A DNA stretch of 48,809 nt from an uncultured Prevotellaceae bacterium (GCA_902785945.1 CADAAR010000017.1:1-48809); one strand, 5' to 3'. Counted from the first letter of the stretch, positions 22,993 to 32,391 are shown. Numbers and translations: made by a program. Notes: generated from the sequence alone by a model not told the origin.

Positions 22993-23063
22993 GAGATTTA
23001 CAATTTTACAATTTACAAATTACAATTGATTTACAATTTGACAATTTACAATTTGACAATTTA
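22993..23063. repeat. ACAATTT-type repeat array
   Basis: About nine units between the biotin-carrier start and the gamma-subunit stop; it covers the stop codon of the gamma gene. Confidence 0.8.
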
Positions 23064-24098
23064 CTTTAAGGCGGGGCCGGTGGGGATATGGGGGGCGTTG
23101 TGAGAGGTAGGGATGACCGGTGTTGAGAAATGGGTCATCTGACTGCCTTCGTCTGTCCAGTCGGTATCCTTCGACTTGATGGTGATGATACCCGACTCCA
23201 CATCGTGCACATCGTCCTGGTACTGTTTGAGTGCCATGGAGATGACGGCGATATAAACCTCCTTGTCCTTACCCCTCGTTTTCAGACCATCCTGCAGGAT
23301 GTTACCCGTGGCATGTGCCAGGTCGTGGGTGACCTCAACCGTCTTTGTGATGGGTTTGATGGGTTGGGTGTTGACCACCTTCTTCGCGGTGTCGAGATGA
23401 CGCATGATGGCACCAAAGATCCAGAAGAACACGAAGAGAATGGCCAGGCAGAAGAACACGATGCCCATGGCGAGCAGCGTGATACCAAAGCCATGCGGAT
23501 CCTCGCGCTTCAAGTAGGCATCTTTGGTCTCGTCGGTCTGGATGAAGTTCTCGATACCCGGGGTAACGTTCTCAGCCGACTTGACCGACCACTTGTTGCC
23601 ATGACGGGCAAAACTCTGGTCTGCTGCCAGGGCTGGTACCGTGACAGAGTCGATCAGTTCGGTGGCATTACCATTGTAGAAGCCAATCCAGAATGGTTCC
23701 GAGACAGGCACTTTGAGAGAGAGGTGCAACTTGCCCTGGGCGGGGTTGGAGTTGCAGAAGAATAACAGATGCTGTCGACCGCCTATCTGCGTACGACTGT
23801 CACCGCTGGGGATGACGCTCATGCGCTTGATGCGTTCTGGCACGCTCATGTTGGGATCGAGTACCTTCCGGTCGGTGGTGAAGTACATCCCTCGGATGTT
23901 GTAGGTCGTGAAGGAGGTGTTCTCCAACTCAATCCACGCTTCGCGCTGACCGAACTCATCCAGAATGCTCGTGGTGTTGTTGGTGAGCACCTCGTTGAGT
24001 CGGATGTTCTTAGCGCCCTGGCCGAACATCGAGGCGGTGGTGACCAGCATTAATCCACTGAGGAGGAATTTACAATTTGACAATTTACAATTTACCAT
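23061..24098 (-). CDS. OadG-like decarboxylase gamma subunit fused to a lamin-tail-like domain
   Basis: 345 residues. After a signal peptide (...LLSGLMLVTTASMFGQGA) residues ~30-190 resemble a lamin-tail domain: 'IRLNEVLTNNTTSILDEFG' then 'REAWIELENTSFTTYNIRG'. A single membrane helix follows (~205-235, ITLLAMGIVFFCLAILFVFF), then a cytoplasmic tail, as in OadG/MmdD. The gamma subunit normally assembles the sodium pump; the extra domain would lie outside the cytoplasmic membrane. The first eleven residues (MVNCKLSNCKF) are translated from an ACAATTT repeat array that runs across the start, so the original start is uncertain. Confidence 0.85.
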   Translation of the reverse strand: MVNCKLSNCKFLLSGLMLVTTASMFGQGAKNIRLNEVLTNNTTSILDEFGQREAWIELENTSFTTYNIRGMYFTTDRKVLDPNMSVPERIKRMSVIPSGDSRTQIGGRQHLLFFCNSNPAQGKLHLSLKVPVSEPFWIGFYNGNATELIDSVTVPALAADQSFARHGNKWSVKSAENVTPGIENFIQTDETKDAYLKREDPHGFGITLLAMGIVFFCLAILFVFFWIFGAIMRHLDTAKKVVNTQPIKPITKTVEVTHDLAHATGNILQDGLKTRGKDKEVYIAVISMALKQYQDDVHDVESGIITIKSKDTDWTDEGSQMTHFSTPVIPTSHNAPHIPTGPALK

Positions 24099-24128
24099 TT
24101 ATTGTTGAATTTAACAATTTACAATTTT
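24067..24128. repeat. ACAATTT-type repeat array across the OadG start
   Basis: Units ATTTACA/ATTTGAC from inside codon ~11 of the gamma gene to the stop of the four-helix-bundle gene. Confidence 0.8.
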
Positions 24129-24495
24129 AATGATTATCAGTCGTCATTCTTGTTTTTGTCGTGACAATAGATTTTACGATGATACTTAATAGTTCGCTAC
24201 ATTCCTGCGATAAGGGCTCCATACGACTGATAGGTAGCATTTGACATCTCATAATCATGTCAATCCAGTGTTTAGTCTCATCAAGCTCTTCTTCAACCAT
24301 TTTCAATTTGTTGATAAAATCTTTATCTGATTTTGCGATACATGCCGCTCGATAGTTGGCAGAAGGGGAAGTACCAGAACGGACAACCTGTCTAGCAATG
24401 GCTAATCCTGCCACAGAATTAGGCATGGAATCAACCATCTTCACAATCCTGACTGCGAAAGTGGTTAGTCTTTCTTGTAAATCCCATTTGTCCAT
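24127..24495 (-). CDS. Four-helix-bundle protein (23S rRNA intervening-sequence / bAvd-like family)
   Basis: 122 residues, all helical, with the family patterns 'FAVRIVKMVDSMPNSVAGLAI', 'QVVRSGTSPSANYRAA' and KMVEEELDETKHWIDMI. Members are found inside 23S rRNA intervening sequences and, as relatives, as accessory Avd proteins of diversity-generating retroelements; many are stray genes in repeat-rich gaps, as here. No reverse transcriptase or variable repeat is nearby. It interrupts the decarboxylase/transporter run, is visibly AT-richer than both neighbours, and has ACAATTT-type repeats on both sides. The function is unknown. Confidence 0.88.
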   Translation of the reverse strand: MDKWDLQERLTTFAVRIVKMVDSMPNSVAGLAIARQVVRSGTSPSANYRAACIAKSDKDFINKLKMVEEELDETKHWIDMIMRCQMLPISRMEPLSQECSELLSIIVKSIVTTKTRMTTDNH

Positions 24496-24520
24496 TATTG
24501 TCTTAAATATCTAAATTCAT

Positions 24521-24572
24521 AAATTGTCTAATCAATTGTAAATTGTACATTGTCAAATTGTACATTACATTA
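24521..24572. repeat. AATTGTA-type repeat array
   Basis: Units AAATTGT and AATTGTACATT between the four-helix-bundle start and the transporter stop; it includes the stop codon of the transporter. Confidence 0.75.
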
Positions 24573-26261
24573 GCCGCAGAAGAAGAGCACGATGATCTGG
24601 GCGGTGAAGATACGGAGGAACATCGAGAGCGGGTAGACCGTAGAATAGCCCAGGGCCGGCGCCTCCTTCGAGCAGATGCTGTTGGCATAGGCCAGGGCAG
24701 GGGGATCGGTGTACGTACCCGCAATCATACCTGCGATGGTAAAGTAATTGAACTTATAGCGCAGGCGTGCGATGGGTCCGATGATGAGAATCGGGATGAT
24801 CGTGATGAGGAAGCCTGTGAGGACATAGAGCAGTCCGTCGCCCTCGATCACGGTCTCGAAGAACCCTGCGCCCGCCTTGATACCCACGGAGGCCAGGAAG
24901 AGCACGAGACCAATCTCTCGCAGCATCATATTAGCCGAGGTCGTGGTATAGGTGACGAGGTGGATCTTATAACCATAGCGTCCGATGAGGATGGCGATGA
25001 TCAGCGGACCACCGGCGAGACCCAGTTTCACGGGTACTGGCATGCCAGGAATGGCCAACGGGAACATACCGAAGATCAGTCCGATGAAGATACCCACGAA
25101 GATAGTGGCAATATTGGGTGCCTCCAAACGACGGAGGGAGTTACCCATCTGATTGGCAACACGGTCGACCGCATCCTCCGGACCCACCACCATGATCTTA
25201 TCGCCCACCTGCAAGGGGAGGTCGGCAGAGGCAAAGAGGTCCATGCCATGACGGGTGACACGGGTGACATTCACACCGTGGACACTCGAGAAATGCATCG
25301 ACGCCAGTGTCTTACCGTTGATCTTCGGGTTGGTGACGAGAATACGTTTGCAGGCCAGGGGCTGATCCTGTTGCTCGAAGTCGATGTCGAGTTTCGGACC
25401 TATGAAGGCCGTGATGGCCTCCTGGTCGGCCTCTGCACAGACGATGAGCATCTGGTCGCCCTCGTGGAAGATGGTATCGCGGTTGGGGATGCACAGCTCA
25501 CCCTGGTGGACGAGACGGGACACCACGAAGTCGCGGTTGAGGAAGTCGTGTACCTGCAACAGCGTCTTGCCCTCGAGGTACTTATTCGTCACCTCCAGGT
25601 GCATCTTAAAGGGCTTTTTGTTTGTATTGGTCTCTTCGAGCGCCTTCAGACGGTATTCCTCCTTCTCGAGCTTGATCTTGCACGCGTACCTTATTAATAC
25701 GATAGCACCGATGATGCCCAGCACACCAAGGGGATAGGCACAGGCATAGGCCGAGGCAATCTGAGGCCCCCCATTGGGGAATACCGTGTTGAGCGCCTCA
25801 TTCGCCGCACCAAGACCCGGAGTGTTGGTCACTGCACCATAGAGCGTACCCACCATCATAGGCAGGTTCGTGGGGTTGCTGCTGTCGAAGAAGATGTAAT
25901 AACAGGCAAACATCACGAGGATGTTGAGCAGGATGGCAGAGGCTGCCAGTCCGTTGAGCTTGATGCCCTGTGTACCGAAACTCTCAAAGAAACCAGGACC
26001 CACCTGAAGACCGATCATGAATACGAAGAGGATCAGTCCGAAGTCCTGTATGAAGGTAAGGATATCTGTCGGGGCGGTGAAGCCGATATGTCCGGCCACG
26101 ATACCTGCGAAGAGCACGAAGGTGACACCCAAGGAGATGCCGAAGATCTTGATCTTGCCCAGATAGACACCGATAGCGATGACAATGGCATAGAGTAGCG
26201 TGATATGCGCCACTGAGTCAGTCGTCGTAAAAAGGTCTTTTAACCATTGAAATGATTCCAT
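24570..26261 (-). CDS. AspT/YidE-type putative transporter with two RCK_C domains
   Basis: 563 residues. Two membrane halves (~residues 15-200 and ~385-563) carry the repeated 'Asp-Al_Ex' signature ([20 protein letters not shown] and [19 protein letters not shown]). They flank two soluble RCK_C/TrkA-C domains at ~210-380 with '[11 protein letters not shown]'-like motifs (here [17 protein letters not shown]). Members exchange dicarboxylates or amino acids such as aspartate/alanine. The neighbouring succinate-propionate genes suggest a dicarboxylate substrate, which is only an inference. Promoter on the minus strand at 26290-26297, divergent from mutA. Confidence 0.88.
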   Translation of the reverse strand: MESFQWLKDLFTTTDSVAHITLLYAIVIAIGVYLGKIKIFGISLGVTFVLFAGIVAGHIGFTAPTDILTFIQDFGLILFVFMIGLQVGPGFFESFGTQGIKLNGLAASAILLNILVMFACYYIFFDSSNPTNLPMMVGTLYGAVTNTPGLGAANEALNTVFPNGGPQIASAYACAYPLGVLGIIGAIVLIRYACKIKLEKEEYRLKALEETNTNKKPFKMHLEVTNKYLEGKTLLQVHDFLNRDFVVSRLVHQGELCIPNRDTIFHEGDQMLIVCAEADQEAITAFIGPKLDIDFEQQDQPLACKRILVTNPKINGKTLASMHFSSVHGVNVTRVTRHGMDLFASADLPLQVGDKIMVVGPEDAVDRVANQMGNSLRRLEAPNIATIFVGIFIGLIFGMFPLAIPGMPVPVKLGLAGGPLIIAILIGRYGYKIHLVTYTTTSANMMLREIGLVLFLASVGIKAGAGFFETVIEGDGLLYVLTGFLITIIPILIIGPIARLRYKFNYFTIAGMIAGTYTDPPALAYANSICSKEAPALGYSTVYPLSMFLRIFTAQIIVLFFCG

Positions 26262-26289
26262 AACAATACTGTCTTCTCTAAATCGCCTG

Positions 26290-26297
26290 CAAAATTA
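26290..26297 (-). promoter_or_regulatory. -7 box for the transporter gene
   Basis: Minus strand TAATTTTGCAG, about 29 bases before the transporter ATG; a TTGCGC lies near the -33 position. Confidence 0.6.
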
Positions 26298-26402
26298 ATC
26301 AAAAATTGCGCAATATGTGCTTTTTTGTGCACTTAATTTTGAATAAATACCGATTTTTTATTTCTTTCACAATTCATTTGGCCATTTTGCATAAAAAGTT
26401 TG

Positions 26403-26410
26403 TATCTTTG
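26403..26410 (+). promoter_or_regulatory. -7 box for mutA-mutB
   Basis: TATCTTTGCAG, leader about 55 bases. The leader is too short for a cobalamin riboswitch and shows none of its boxes. Confidence 0.65.
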
Positions 26411-26469
26411 CAGTCTGTTAAGTGTAACTTAAAACGAGAAACTTATATAACTTATATAATAATTAAATT

Positions 26470-28323
26470 ATGGCAAACAAAGAAAAACTCTTTACCGAGT
26501 TTACCGCGCCCACCACTCAGGAGTGGTTGGACAAGATTGAGGTCGACCTGAAGGGAGCCGACTTCCAGAAACGCTTGGTATGGAGAACCAATGAAGGTTT
26601 TAATGTACAGCCCTTCTATCGCCGTGAAGACCTGGCGAACCTGAAAACACCCGACGCACTGCCCGGCGAATTCCCGTTTGTGCGTGGTAACCAGAAGGAC
26701 TCGAATGTGTGGTATGTTCGTCAGGACATCGAAGTGAGCGATGCCAAGGCTGCCAATGCAAAGGCGTTGGACATCCTGAACAAAGGTATCGACTCGCTGG
26801 GCTTTAAGATTCCCGGTAAGCTGGTGTCGGCTGAGACTATCGAGACGCTGCTTGAGGGTATCTACTGCGATTGTATCGAAGTGAACTTCGCTACCTGTCC
26901 GAAGCACGCGCTCGAACTGGCTGAGATCCTCGTGGCCTTCTTCGCCAAGAAGGGCTATGACAAGGAGAAGGTGGTGGGCTCTATCGCCTTTGACCCGTTG
27001 AAGGCCATGGTGATGAAGGGCAAGGATACCACCTCACTGCTTGAGACGGCTCCGAAGCTCATCGAGGTGTTGAAAGACTATCCCCAGTTCCGTTGTATCG
27101 CTGTGAGTTCTGACGCCCTGAACAATGCCGGTGCGTATATCGTACAGGAGTTGGGTTATGCCCTGGCTTGGGGTAATGAGTATCTGCAGCAGTTGACCGA
27201 TGCCGGTGTTGATGTAGACCTGGCTGCAAAGAACATCAAGTTTGACATGGGCGTGAGCGAGAACTATTTCATGGAGATCGCGAAGTTCCGTGCTGCCAGA
27301 CTGTTGTGGGCCCAGATTGTGAAGCAGTACGAGCCCAAGTGCGACTGTGCCTGTAAGATGATCATCAATGCCACGACCTCGACCTATAATCAGACCCTGT
27401 TTGATTCGTATGTGAACCTGTTGCGTTCGCAGACCGAGGCCATGAGTGCTGCCCTGGGTAGTGTGCACTCGATGGTGGTGACCCCGTTTGATGCCCCCTA
27501 TGAGGCATCGACAGATTTCTCAGAGCGTATCGCCCGTAACCAGCAGCTGATTATCAAGGAAGAGAGTCATTTCGACCGTATCGTTGACCCAGGTGCAGGT
27601 TCATACTATATCGAGCATCTGACCGATGCACTGGCTCAGGAGGCCTGGAAGATCTTCCTGAAGGTAGAAGAGGAGGGTGGTTTCCTCGCCGCTGTAAAGG
27701 CTGGAACGATTCAGGATGATATCAATGCAACGAACGTGAAGCGTCATGGCGATGCTGCGAAGCGTAAGGAGTTCCTGCTGGGTACGAACCAGTTCCCGAA
27801 CTTCACAGAGAAGAGCGAGGGTAAGAAGGCGGTTCATGCTTGCTGCTGTGGTCAAAACCACGAGGATTGTGAGCGTCCCTTCAAGGCCATCGAGAGCACC
27901 CGTCTGGCTGCAGACTTCGAGGATCTGCGCATTCATACCGAGGAGACGAAGGTGCCTACTGCCTTTATGCTGACTATCGGAAACCTGGCTATGCGTCAGG
28001 CCCGTGCACAGTTCTCTTGTAACTTCCTGGCCTGCGCTGGTTATAAGGTGATTGACAACCTCGGCTTCAAGACCGTTGAGGAGGGTGTGGATGCTGCGCT
28101 GGAGGCTAAGGCCGACATCGTGGTGATCTGCTCTTCAGACGATGAGTATGCTGAGTATGCCATTCCCGCCTTCCAGTATCTGAACGGTCGTGCGATGTTC
28201 GTCGTGGCTGGTGCACCTGCCTGCATGGAAGACCTGAAGGCCGCTGGTATCGAGAACTACATTCACGTGAAGTGTAACGTGCTCGAGACTTTGAAAGACT
28301 ATAATCAGAAACTTGGTATTTAA
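26470..28323 (+). CDS. mutA: Methylmalonyl-CoA mutase small (beta) subunit
   Basis: 617 residues. The N-terminal TIM-barrel half ('TQEWLDKIEVDLKGADFQKR') and the C-terminal Rossmann half resemble MutB, but the cobalamin His motif DxHxxG is absent, as expected for the structural subunit. It pairs with MutB to interconvert succinyl-CoA and methylmalonyl-CoA in propionate formation. Between the halves, about residue 455, is a Cys cluster HACCCGQNHEDCERP, which is unusual and looks like a metal-binding loop. mutB starts 19 bases downstream. Divergent from the AspT-like transporter. Confidence 0.95.
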   Translation: MANKEKLFTEFTAPTTQEWLDKIEVDLKGADFQKRLVWRTNEGFNVQPFYRREDLANLKTPDALPGEFPFVRGNQKDSNVWYVRQDIEVSDAKAANAKALDILNKGIDSLGFKIPGKLVSAETIETLLEGIYCDCIEVNFATCPKHALELAEILVAFFAKKGYDKEKVVGSIAFDPLKAMVMKGKDTTSLLETAPKLIEVLKDYPQFRCIAVSSDALNNAGAYIVQELGYALAWGNEYLQQLTDAGVDVDLAAKNIKFDMGVSENYFMEIAKFRAARLLWAQIVKQYEPKCDCACKMIINATTSTYNQTLFDSYVNLLRSQTEAMSAALGSVHSMVVTPFDAPYEASTDFSERIARNQQLIIKEESHFDRIVDPGAGSYYIEHLTDALAQEAWKIFLKVEEEGGFLAAVKAGTIQDDINATNVKRHGDAAKRKEFLLGTNQFPNFTEKSEGKKAVHACCCGQNHEDCERPFKAIESTRLAADFEDLRIHTEETKVPTAFMLTIGNLAMRQARAQFSCNFLACAGYKVIDNLGFKTVEEGVDAALEAKADIVVICSSDDEYAEYAIPAFQYLNGRAMFVVAGAPACMEDLKAAGIENYIHVKCNVLETLKDYNQKLGI

Positions 28324-28342
28324 AGAATAGGAGACTTGAATT

Positions 28343-30505
28343 ATGCGCAAACAATTTAAAGATATTGATATCTATGCAGGCATCAAGGCTCAAGATGGTG
28401 CCAAGTGGATTAAAGACAATGGTATTGTAGAAAACTGGAAGACCCCTGAGCATATCGAGGTGCGTCCGGTGTATACGAAAGAAGACCTCGAAGGGATGGA
28501 ACACCTCGACTTCACAGCTGGTATTCCGCCTTATCTGCGTGGTCCGTATTCAATGATGTATCCGTTCCGTCCGTGGACCATCCGTCAGTATGCCGGTTTC
28601 TCAACGGCTGAGGAATCGAATGCTTTCTATCGCAGAAATCTGGCTTCTGGTCAGAAGGGTCTGTCGGTGGCCTTCGACCTGCCTACACACCGTGGTTACG
28701 ACCCTGACAATGCCCGTGTCGTAGGTGATGTGGGTAAGGCTGGTGTATCGATCTGTAACGAGGAGAACATGAAGGTGCTGTTCTCGGGCATCCCCTTGAA
28801 CAAGATGTCTGTGTCGATGACCATGAACGGTGCAGTGCTGCCTATCCTGGCCTTCTACATCGTAGCAGGTCTGGAGCAGGGGGCCCAACTCGAGGAGATG
28901 GCAGGAACCATCCAGAACGATATCCTGAAGGAGTTTATGGTGCGTAACACCTATATCTATCCCCCTGCTTTCTCAATGAAGATCATCGCTGATATCTTCG
29001 AGTATACCTCACAGAAGATGCCGAAGTTCAATAGCATCTCTATCTCGGGTTACCATATGCAGGAGGCTGGCGCTACCGCTGACATCGAGTTGGCTTACAC
29101 CCTGGCTGACGGTATGGACTACCTGCGTACTGGTGTGAATGCTGGTATCGATGTCGATGCTTTCGCACCCCGTCTGAGCTTCTTCTGGGCTATCGGTATG
29201 AACCACTTCATGGAGATTGCCAAGATGCGTGCCGGTCGACTGCTGTGGGCAAAGATCGTGAAGAGCTTCGGTGCCAAGAACCCGAAGTCACTGGCGCTGC
29301 GTACCCACTCGCAGACCTCTGGTTGGTCACTGACAGAGCAGGATCCGTTTAATAACGTCGGTCGTACCTGTATCGAGGCTATGGCAGCTGTGCTGGGACA
29401 TACCCAGTCGTTGCATACCAACGCCCTCGACGAGGCCATCGCGCTGCCTACCGACTTCTCAGCCCGTATCGCCCGTAACACCCAGATCTATATCCAGAAC
29501 GAAACGAAGGTCTGTAAGCAGATCGACCCATGGGCAGGTAGCTACTACGTAGAGACCCTGACCAACGAGCTGGTGCACAAGGCTTGGGAGCATATCCAGG
29601 AGATTGAGAAGCTGGGTGGTATGGCCAAGGCTATTGAGACCGGTCTGCCGAAGATGCGTATCGAAGAGGCTGCCGCCCGTACACAGGCCCGTATCGACTC
29701 TGGTACCCAGACGATTGTCGGTATCAACAAGTACCGTCTGGAGCACGAGGATCCCATTGATATTCTTGAGGTGGACAATACCGCTGTGCGTAAGCAGCAG
29801 GAGGAGAGTCTGGCTCAGGTACGTGGCTCACGCGATGAGGCCGCTTGTCAGGCCGCTTTGAAGGCAATCACAGACTGTGTGCGTGACTTCAAGGAAGGCA
29901 AGAAGAGCGAGAACAACCTGCTGGATCTGGCTGTGAAGGCCGCTCAGCTGCGTTGTACCCTTGGTGAGATTTCAGATGCCTGCGAAGAGATCGTAGGTCG
30001 TTATAAAGCAGTAATCAGAACAATTTCAGGCGTGTATAGTTCAGAATCAAAGAACGACAAAGACTTCGAGGAGGCCAAGCGTCTTACCGACGAGTTTGCT
30101 CAGAAGGAGGGTCGTCGTCCACGTATCTTCGTTGCCAAGATGGGTCAGGACGGTCACGACCGTGGTGCGAAAGTAGTGGCAACAGGTTATGCCGACTGTG
30201 GTTTCGACGTGGATATGGGACCCTTGTTCCAGACCCCGGAAGAGGCTGCGCGTCAGGCTGTGGAGAACGATGTGCACATCGTTGGTGCCTCGTCACTGGC
30301 CGCTGGTCATAAGACGTTGATTCCGCAGCTTATCGAGGAGTTGAAGAAACTGGGTCGTGAGGATATCATGGTCACCGCTGGTGGTGTGATTCCCGCACAG
30401 GATTACGACTTCCTGTATAAGGCTGGTGTCGCCTGTATCTTCGGTCCTGGTACGCCGATTCCGTATTCGGCGATCCAAATGATGAAGATATTGTTAGACA
30501 AATAA
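28343..30505 (+). CDS. mutB: Methylmalonyl-CoA mutase large (alpha) subunit
   Basis: 720 residues. The catalytic barrel includes [31 protein letters not shown] and [11 protein letters not shown]. The B12-binding domain has [18 protein letters not shown], with the cobalt-ligand His near residue 603, and the later [12 protein letters not shown] and GGVIPAQDY. It catalyses the adenosylcobalamin-dependent rearrangement of succinyl-CoA. The length is normal. An intrinsic terminator begins at the stop codon. Confidence 0.97.
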   Translation: MRKQFKDIDIYAGIKAQDGAKWIKDNGIVENWKTPEHIEVRPVYTKEDLEGMEHLDFTAGIPPYLRGPYSMMYPFRPWTIRQYAGFSTAEESNAFYRRNLASGQKGLSVAFDLPTHRGYDPDNARVVGDVGKAGVSICNEENMKVLFSGIPLNKMSVSMTMNGAVLPILAFYIVAGLEQGAQLEEMAGTIQNDILKEFMVRNTYIYPPAFSMKIIADIFEYTSQKMPKFNSISISGYHMQEAGATADIELAYTLADGMDYLRTGVNAGIDVDAFAPRLSFFWAIGMNHFMEIAKMRAGRLLWAKIVKSFGAKNPKSLALRTHSQTSGWSLTEQDPFNNVGRTCIEAMAAVLGHTQSLHTNALDEAIALPTDFSARIARNTQIYIQNETKVCKQIDPWAGSYYVETLTNELVHKAWEHIQEIEKLGGMAKAIETGLPKMRIEEAAARTQARIDSGTQTIVGINKYRLEHEDPIDILEVDNTAVRKQQEESLAQVRGSRDEAACQAALKAITDCVRDFKEGKKSENNLLDLAVKAAQLRCTLGEISDACEEIVGRYKAVIRTISGVYSSESKNDKDFEEAKRLTDEFAQKEGRRPRIFVAKMGQDGHDRGAKVVATGYADCGFDVDMGPLFQTPEEAARQAVENDVHIVGASSLAAGHKTLIPQLIEELKKLGREDIMVTAGGVIPAQDYDFLYKAGVACIFGPGTPIPYSAIQMMKILLDK

Positions 30506-30532
30506 AAAAGCCCCGCTCACGCGGGGTTTTTT
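30504..30532 (+). terminator. Intrinsic terminator of mutAB
   Basis: A run of A, stem CCCCGC / GCGGGG with loop TCAC, then six Ts. The hairpin starts at the mutB stop codon. Confidence 0.9.
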
Positions 30533-30544
30533 ATTGAAGGAAAG

Positions 30545-30598
30545 TATTATCCCCGCCTGGCGGCGGGGATAATATGCCTGCAAAGAGCGGGGTTTTTT
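30545..30598. other. Second 13-bp hairpin followed by a duplicate terminator arm
   Basis: TATTATCCCCGCC pairs perfectly with GGCGGGGATAATA (30545-30574, 4-base loop). At 30587-30598 the arm GCGGGGTTTTTT of the first terminator is repeated. AGCGGGG here can also pair with CCCCGCT at 30511-30517. The arrangement looks like a hairpin inserted into, or copied with, the terminator. Confidence 0.65.
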
Positions 30599-30634
30599 AA
30601 TTCGTGAAATTCGTTTTAATTCGTTGTTTTAAAA

Positions 30635-30874
30635 TCAAAGCGTGTCGCTCTCGTTGATTTTGTAGGCCTTGTTGTCTTCCTTGAGGTAGATCTGCAGGTC
30701 ACTGAAATAGCCGGTCTCCTGAATCTTCTGGAGGTTGATCTGCGCATCCTCTTCGAGGAAGTACTCCTTGGCACTGGCCAGGTGGTTGGTAAACTCGAGC
30801 TTCTTCTTCTCGGTGTCAAGCACTGAGATCCACTCGTCCTTTGTACGGTCTCCGATAACAAATTTCTTACTCAT
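30635..30874 (-). CDS. Small conserved protein of unknown function
   Basis: 79 residues, charged and probably helical: MSKKFVIGDRTKDEWISVLD, then 'TNHLASAKEYFLEEDAQINL'. No signal peptide and no family I can name. It is chosen over the overlapping 81-codon frame because it has a -7 box (minus strand TACCTTTG at 30916-30923, 41 bases upstream) and a normal composition, whereas the other frame is Arg/Ser-rich. It is a separate unit between the mutAB terminator and the pgk terminator. Confidence 0.7.
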   Translation of the reverse strand: MSKKFVIGDRTKDEWISVLDTEKKKLEFTNHLASAKEYFLEEDAQINLQKIQETGYFSDLQIYLKEDNKAYKINESDTL

Positions 30875-30915
30875 AGCTGTTTATATTAATGATTTGTTTT
30901 ATCTTATCGACGGTG

Positions 30916-30923
30916 CAAAGGTA
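30916..30923 (-). promoter_or_regulatory. -7 box of the 79-aa gene
   Basis: Minus strand TACCTTTG. Its -33 position falls in the pgk terminator hairpin, so transcription of pgk ends where this promoter begins. Confidence 0.6.
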
Positions 30924-30925
30924 CG

Positions 30926-30965
30926 AAAAATCCCAGTAGACTGTGATGCCTACTGGGACATTTTT
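30926..30965. terminator. pgk terminator, bidirectional
   Basis: TCCCAGTAG pairs with CTACTGGGA around a 10-base loop. Five As on the left and a T run on the right give T tracts in both orientations. Confidence 0.85.
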
Positions 30966-30987
30966 ATACGTAAACGTTTGTATAAGT

Positions 30988-32259
30988 TTACTCTCCCTTG
31001 ATGGCTGCTACACCGGGGAGCACCTTACCTTCGATGGCCTCGAGGAGAGCACCACCACCAGTAGAGATGTAAGATACCTGGTCGGCCAGACCGAACTTGT
31101 TGACACAAGCGACAGAGTCACCACCACCGATGAGTGAGAAAGCACCCTCAGCGGTAGCCTTGGCAATAGCGTCGCCAATGGCACGTGAACCAGCGGTGAA
31201 GGCATCGCACTCGAAGACACCGGCAGGACCGTTCCACAGGATGGTCTTAGCGCCCTTGATAGCCTCGGCAAATGCCTTCTGGCTCTCAGGACCAGCGTCA
31301 ACACCCTCGAAACCAGCGGGTACCTTATTGGCAGGGCAGGTGATGATCTCAGCACCGGGCTTCACGGTCATGGTGTCGAAGTCGAGACCATTGGTAGCGT
31401 TACAGTCAGAACCGAGCACGAGCTCTACGCCATTCTTCTTGGCCAGTTCCTCAACGCCCAGAGCAACATCGAGCTTGTCGAGCTCTACGATAGAATCACC
31501 AATCTCACCATTGTGAGCCTTAGCGAAGGTATAGGTCATACCACCACAGAGGATGAGCTTATCAACCTTGCCGAGGAGGTTCTCGATGATACCAATCTTA
31601 GAAGACACCTTAGAACCACCCATGATGGCCACGAACGGACGCTTGATGTTGCTGAGCACATTGTCGACAGCCTGCACCTCTTTCTCCATGAGCAGACCCA
31701 GCATCTTGTTGTTGGCATCGAAATAGTCGGCGATGACAGCAGTAGAAGCGTGCTTGCGGTGAGCAGTACCGAAGGCATCCATCACGTAGCAGTCAGCATA
31801 AGAAGCGAGTGTCTTAGCAAACTCCTTCTGGCTGGCCTTCATGGCCTTCTTAGCCTCGTCGTAGGCAGGATCAGCCTTGTCGATACCAACGGGCTTACCT
31901 TCCTCCTCAGGATAGAAACGCAGGTTCTCGAGCAGGAGTGCCTCACCCATCTTCAGAGCCTTGGCAGCATCAGCAGCCTTAGCGCAGTCGGGTGCGAAAG
32001 CAACGGGCACACCGAGGGCCTTCTCTACGGCCTCACGGATCTGACCCAGTGACTTCTTCATGTCGACCTTACCTTTGGGCTTACCCATGTGTGACATGAT
32101 GATCGTTGCACCACCGTCAGCGAGGATCTTCTTCAGTGTGGGGAGGGCACCGCGAATACGGGTGTCGTCAGTGATCTTACCATTCTCATCGAGGGGTACG
32201 TTGAAGTCTACACGTACGATTGCCTTCTTACCGGCAAAATTGAATTCGTTGATAGTCAT
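30988..32259 (-). CDS. pgk: Phosphoglycerate kinase
   Basis: 423 residues. Glycolytic enzyme, 1,3-bisphosphoglycerate plus ADP to 3-phosphoglycerate plus ATP, cytoplasmic. The motifs are intact: [20 protein letters not shown] near the start, [39 protein letters not shown] and the C-terminal [10 protein letters not shown] and 'STGGGALLE'. The N terminus is as in other Bacteroidetes enzymes ([10 protein letters not shown]). The promoter is on the minus strand at 32335-32342 with an ACAATTT repeat array in the ~75-base leader. Confidence 0.98.
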   Translation of the reverse strand: MTINEFNFAGKKAIVRVDFNVPLDENGKITDDTRIRGALPTLKKILADGGATIIMSHMGKPKGKVDMKKSLGQIREAVEKALGVPVAFAPDCAKAADAAKALKMGEALLLENLRFYPEEEGKPVGIDKADPAYDEAKKAMKASQKEFAKTLASYADCYVMDAFGTAHRKHASTAVIADYFDANNKMLGLLMEKEVQAVDNVLSNIKRPFVAIMGGSKVSSKIGIIENLLGKVDKLILCGGMTYTFAKAHNGEIGDSIVELDKLDVALGVEELAKKNGVELVLGSDCNATNGLDFDTMTVKPGAEIITCPANKVPAGFEGVDAGPESQKAFAEAIKGAKTILWNGPAGVFECDAFTAGSRAIGDAIAKATAEGAFSLIGGGDSVACVNKFGLADQVSYISTGGGALLEAIEGKVLPGVAAIKGE

Positions 32260-32260
32260 A

Positions 32261-32296
32261 GAATTTACAATTTTACAATTTACAATTTTACAATTT
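32261..32296. repeat. ACAATTT-type repeat array in the pgk leader
   Basis: Five units, AATTTACA / ATTTTACA, directly upstream of the pgk start codon and inside the predicted transcript. Confidence 0.8.
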
Positions 32297-32334
32297 ATTT
32301 TGAAATTTACTTATTGACCAATTTAAAGCGAGTG

Positions 32335-32342
32335 CAAAGGTA
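32335..32342 (-). promoter_or_regulatory. -7 box for pgk
   Basis: Minus strand TACCTTTGCAC. The -33 position lies in the TAGTGAA repeat array. Confidence 0.65.
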
Positions 32343-32350
32343 CTATAAAA

Positions 32351-32380
32351 TAGTGAATAGTGAATGGTGAATAGTGAATA
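32351..32380. repeat. Heptamer array TAGTGAA
   Basis: Four units with one variant (TGGTGAA), between the pgk promoter and the radA stop codon. Confidence 0.8.
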
Positions 32381-32391
32381 TTTAAGTCTTT

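Noticed and set aside
24127-24495. Diversity-generating retroelement around the four-helix-bundle gene
   Set aside because: No reverse transcriptase, template repeat or variable repeat in the surrounding sequence.
21213-24572. Possible CRISPR array in the repeat-rich gaps
   Set aside because: Units are 7-8 bases without spacers of constant length, and there are no cas genes.
24543-25697. 384-codon plus-strand ORF opposite the AspT-like transporter
   Set aside because: Asp/Glu/His-rich shadow of a strongly conserved membrane protein on the other strand. The other long opposite-strand frames at 16747, 41689 and 45922 were rejected for the same reason.
26262-26469. Cobalamin riboswitch before mutAB
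   Set aside because: The leader is only about 55 bases and has none of the conserved B12-box sequence.
30616-30861. 81-codon minus-strand ORF near mutB
   Set aside because: Arg/Ser-rich shadow frame of the 79-residue gene at 30635-30874, which has the better promoter and composition.
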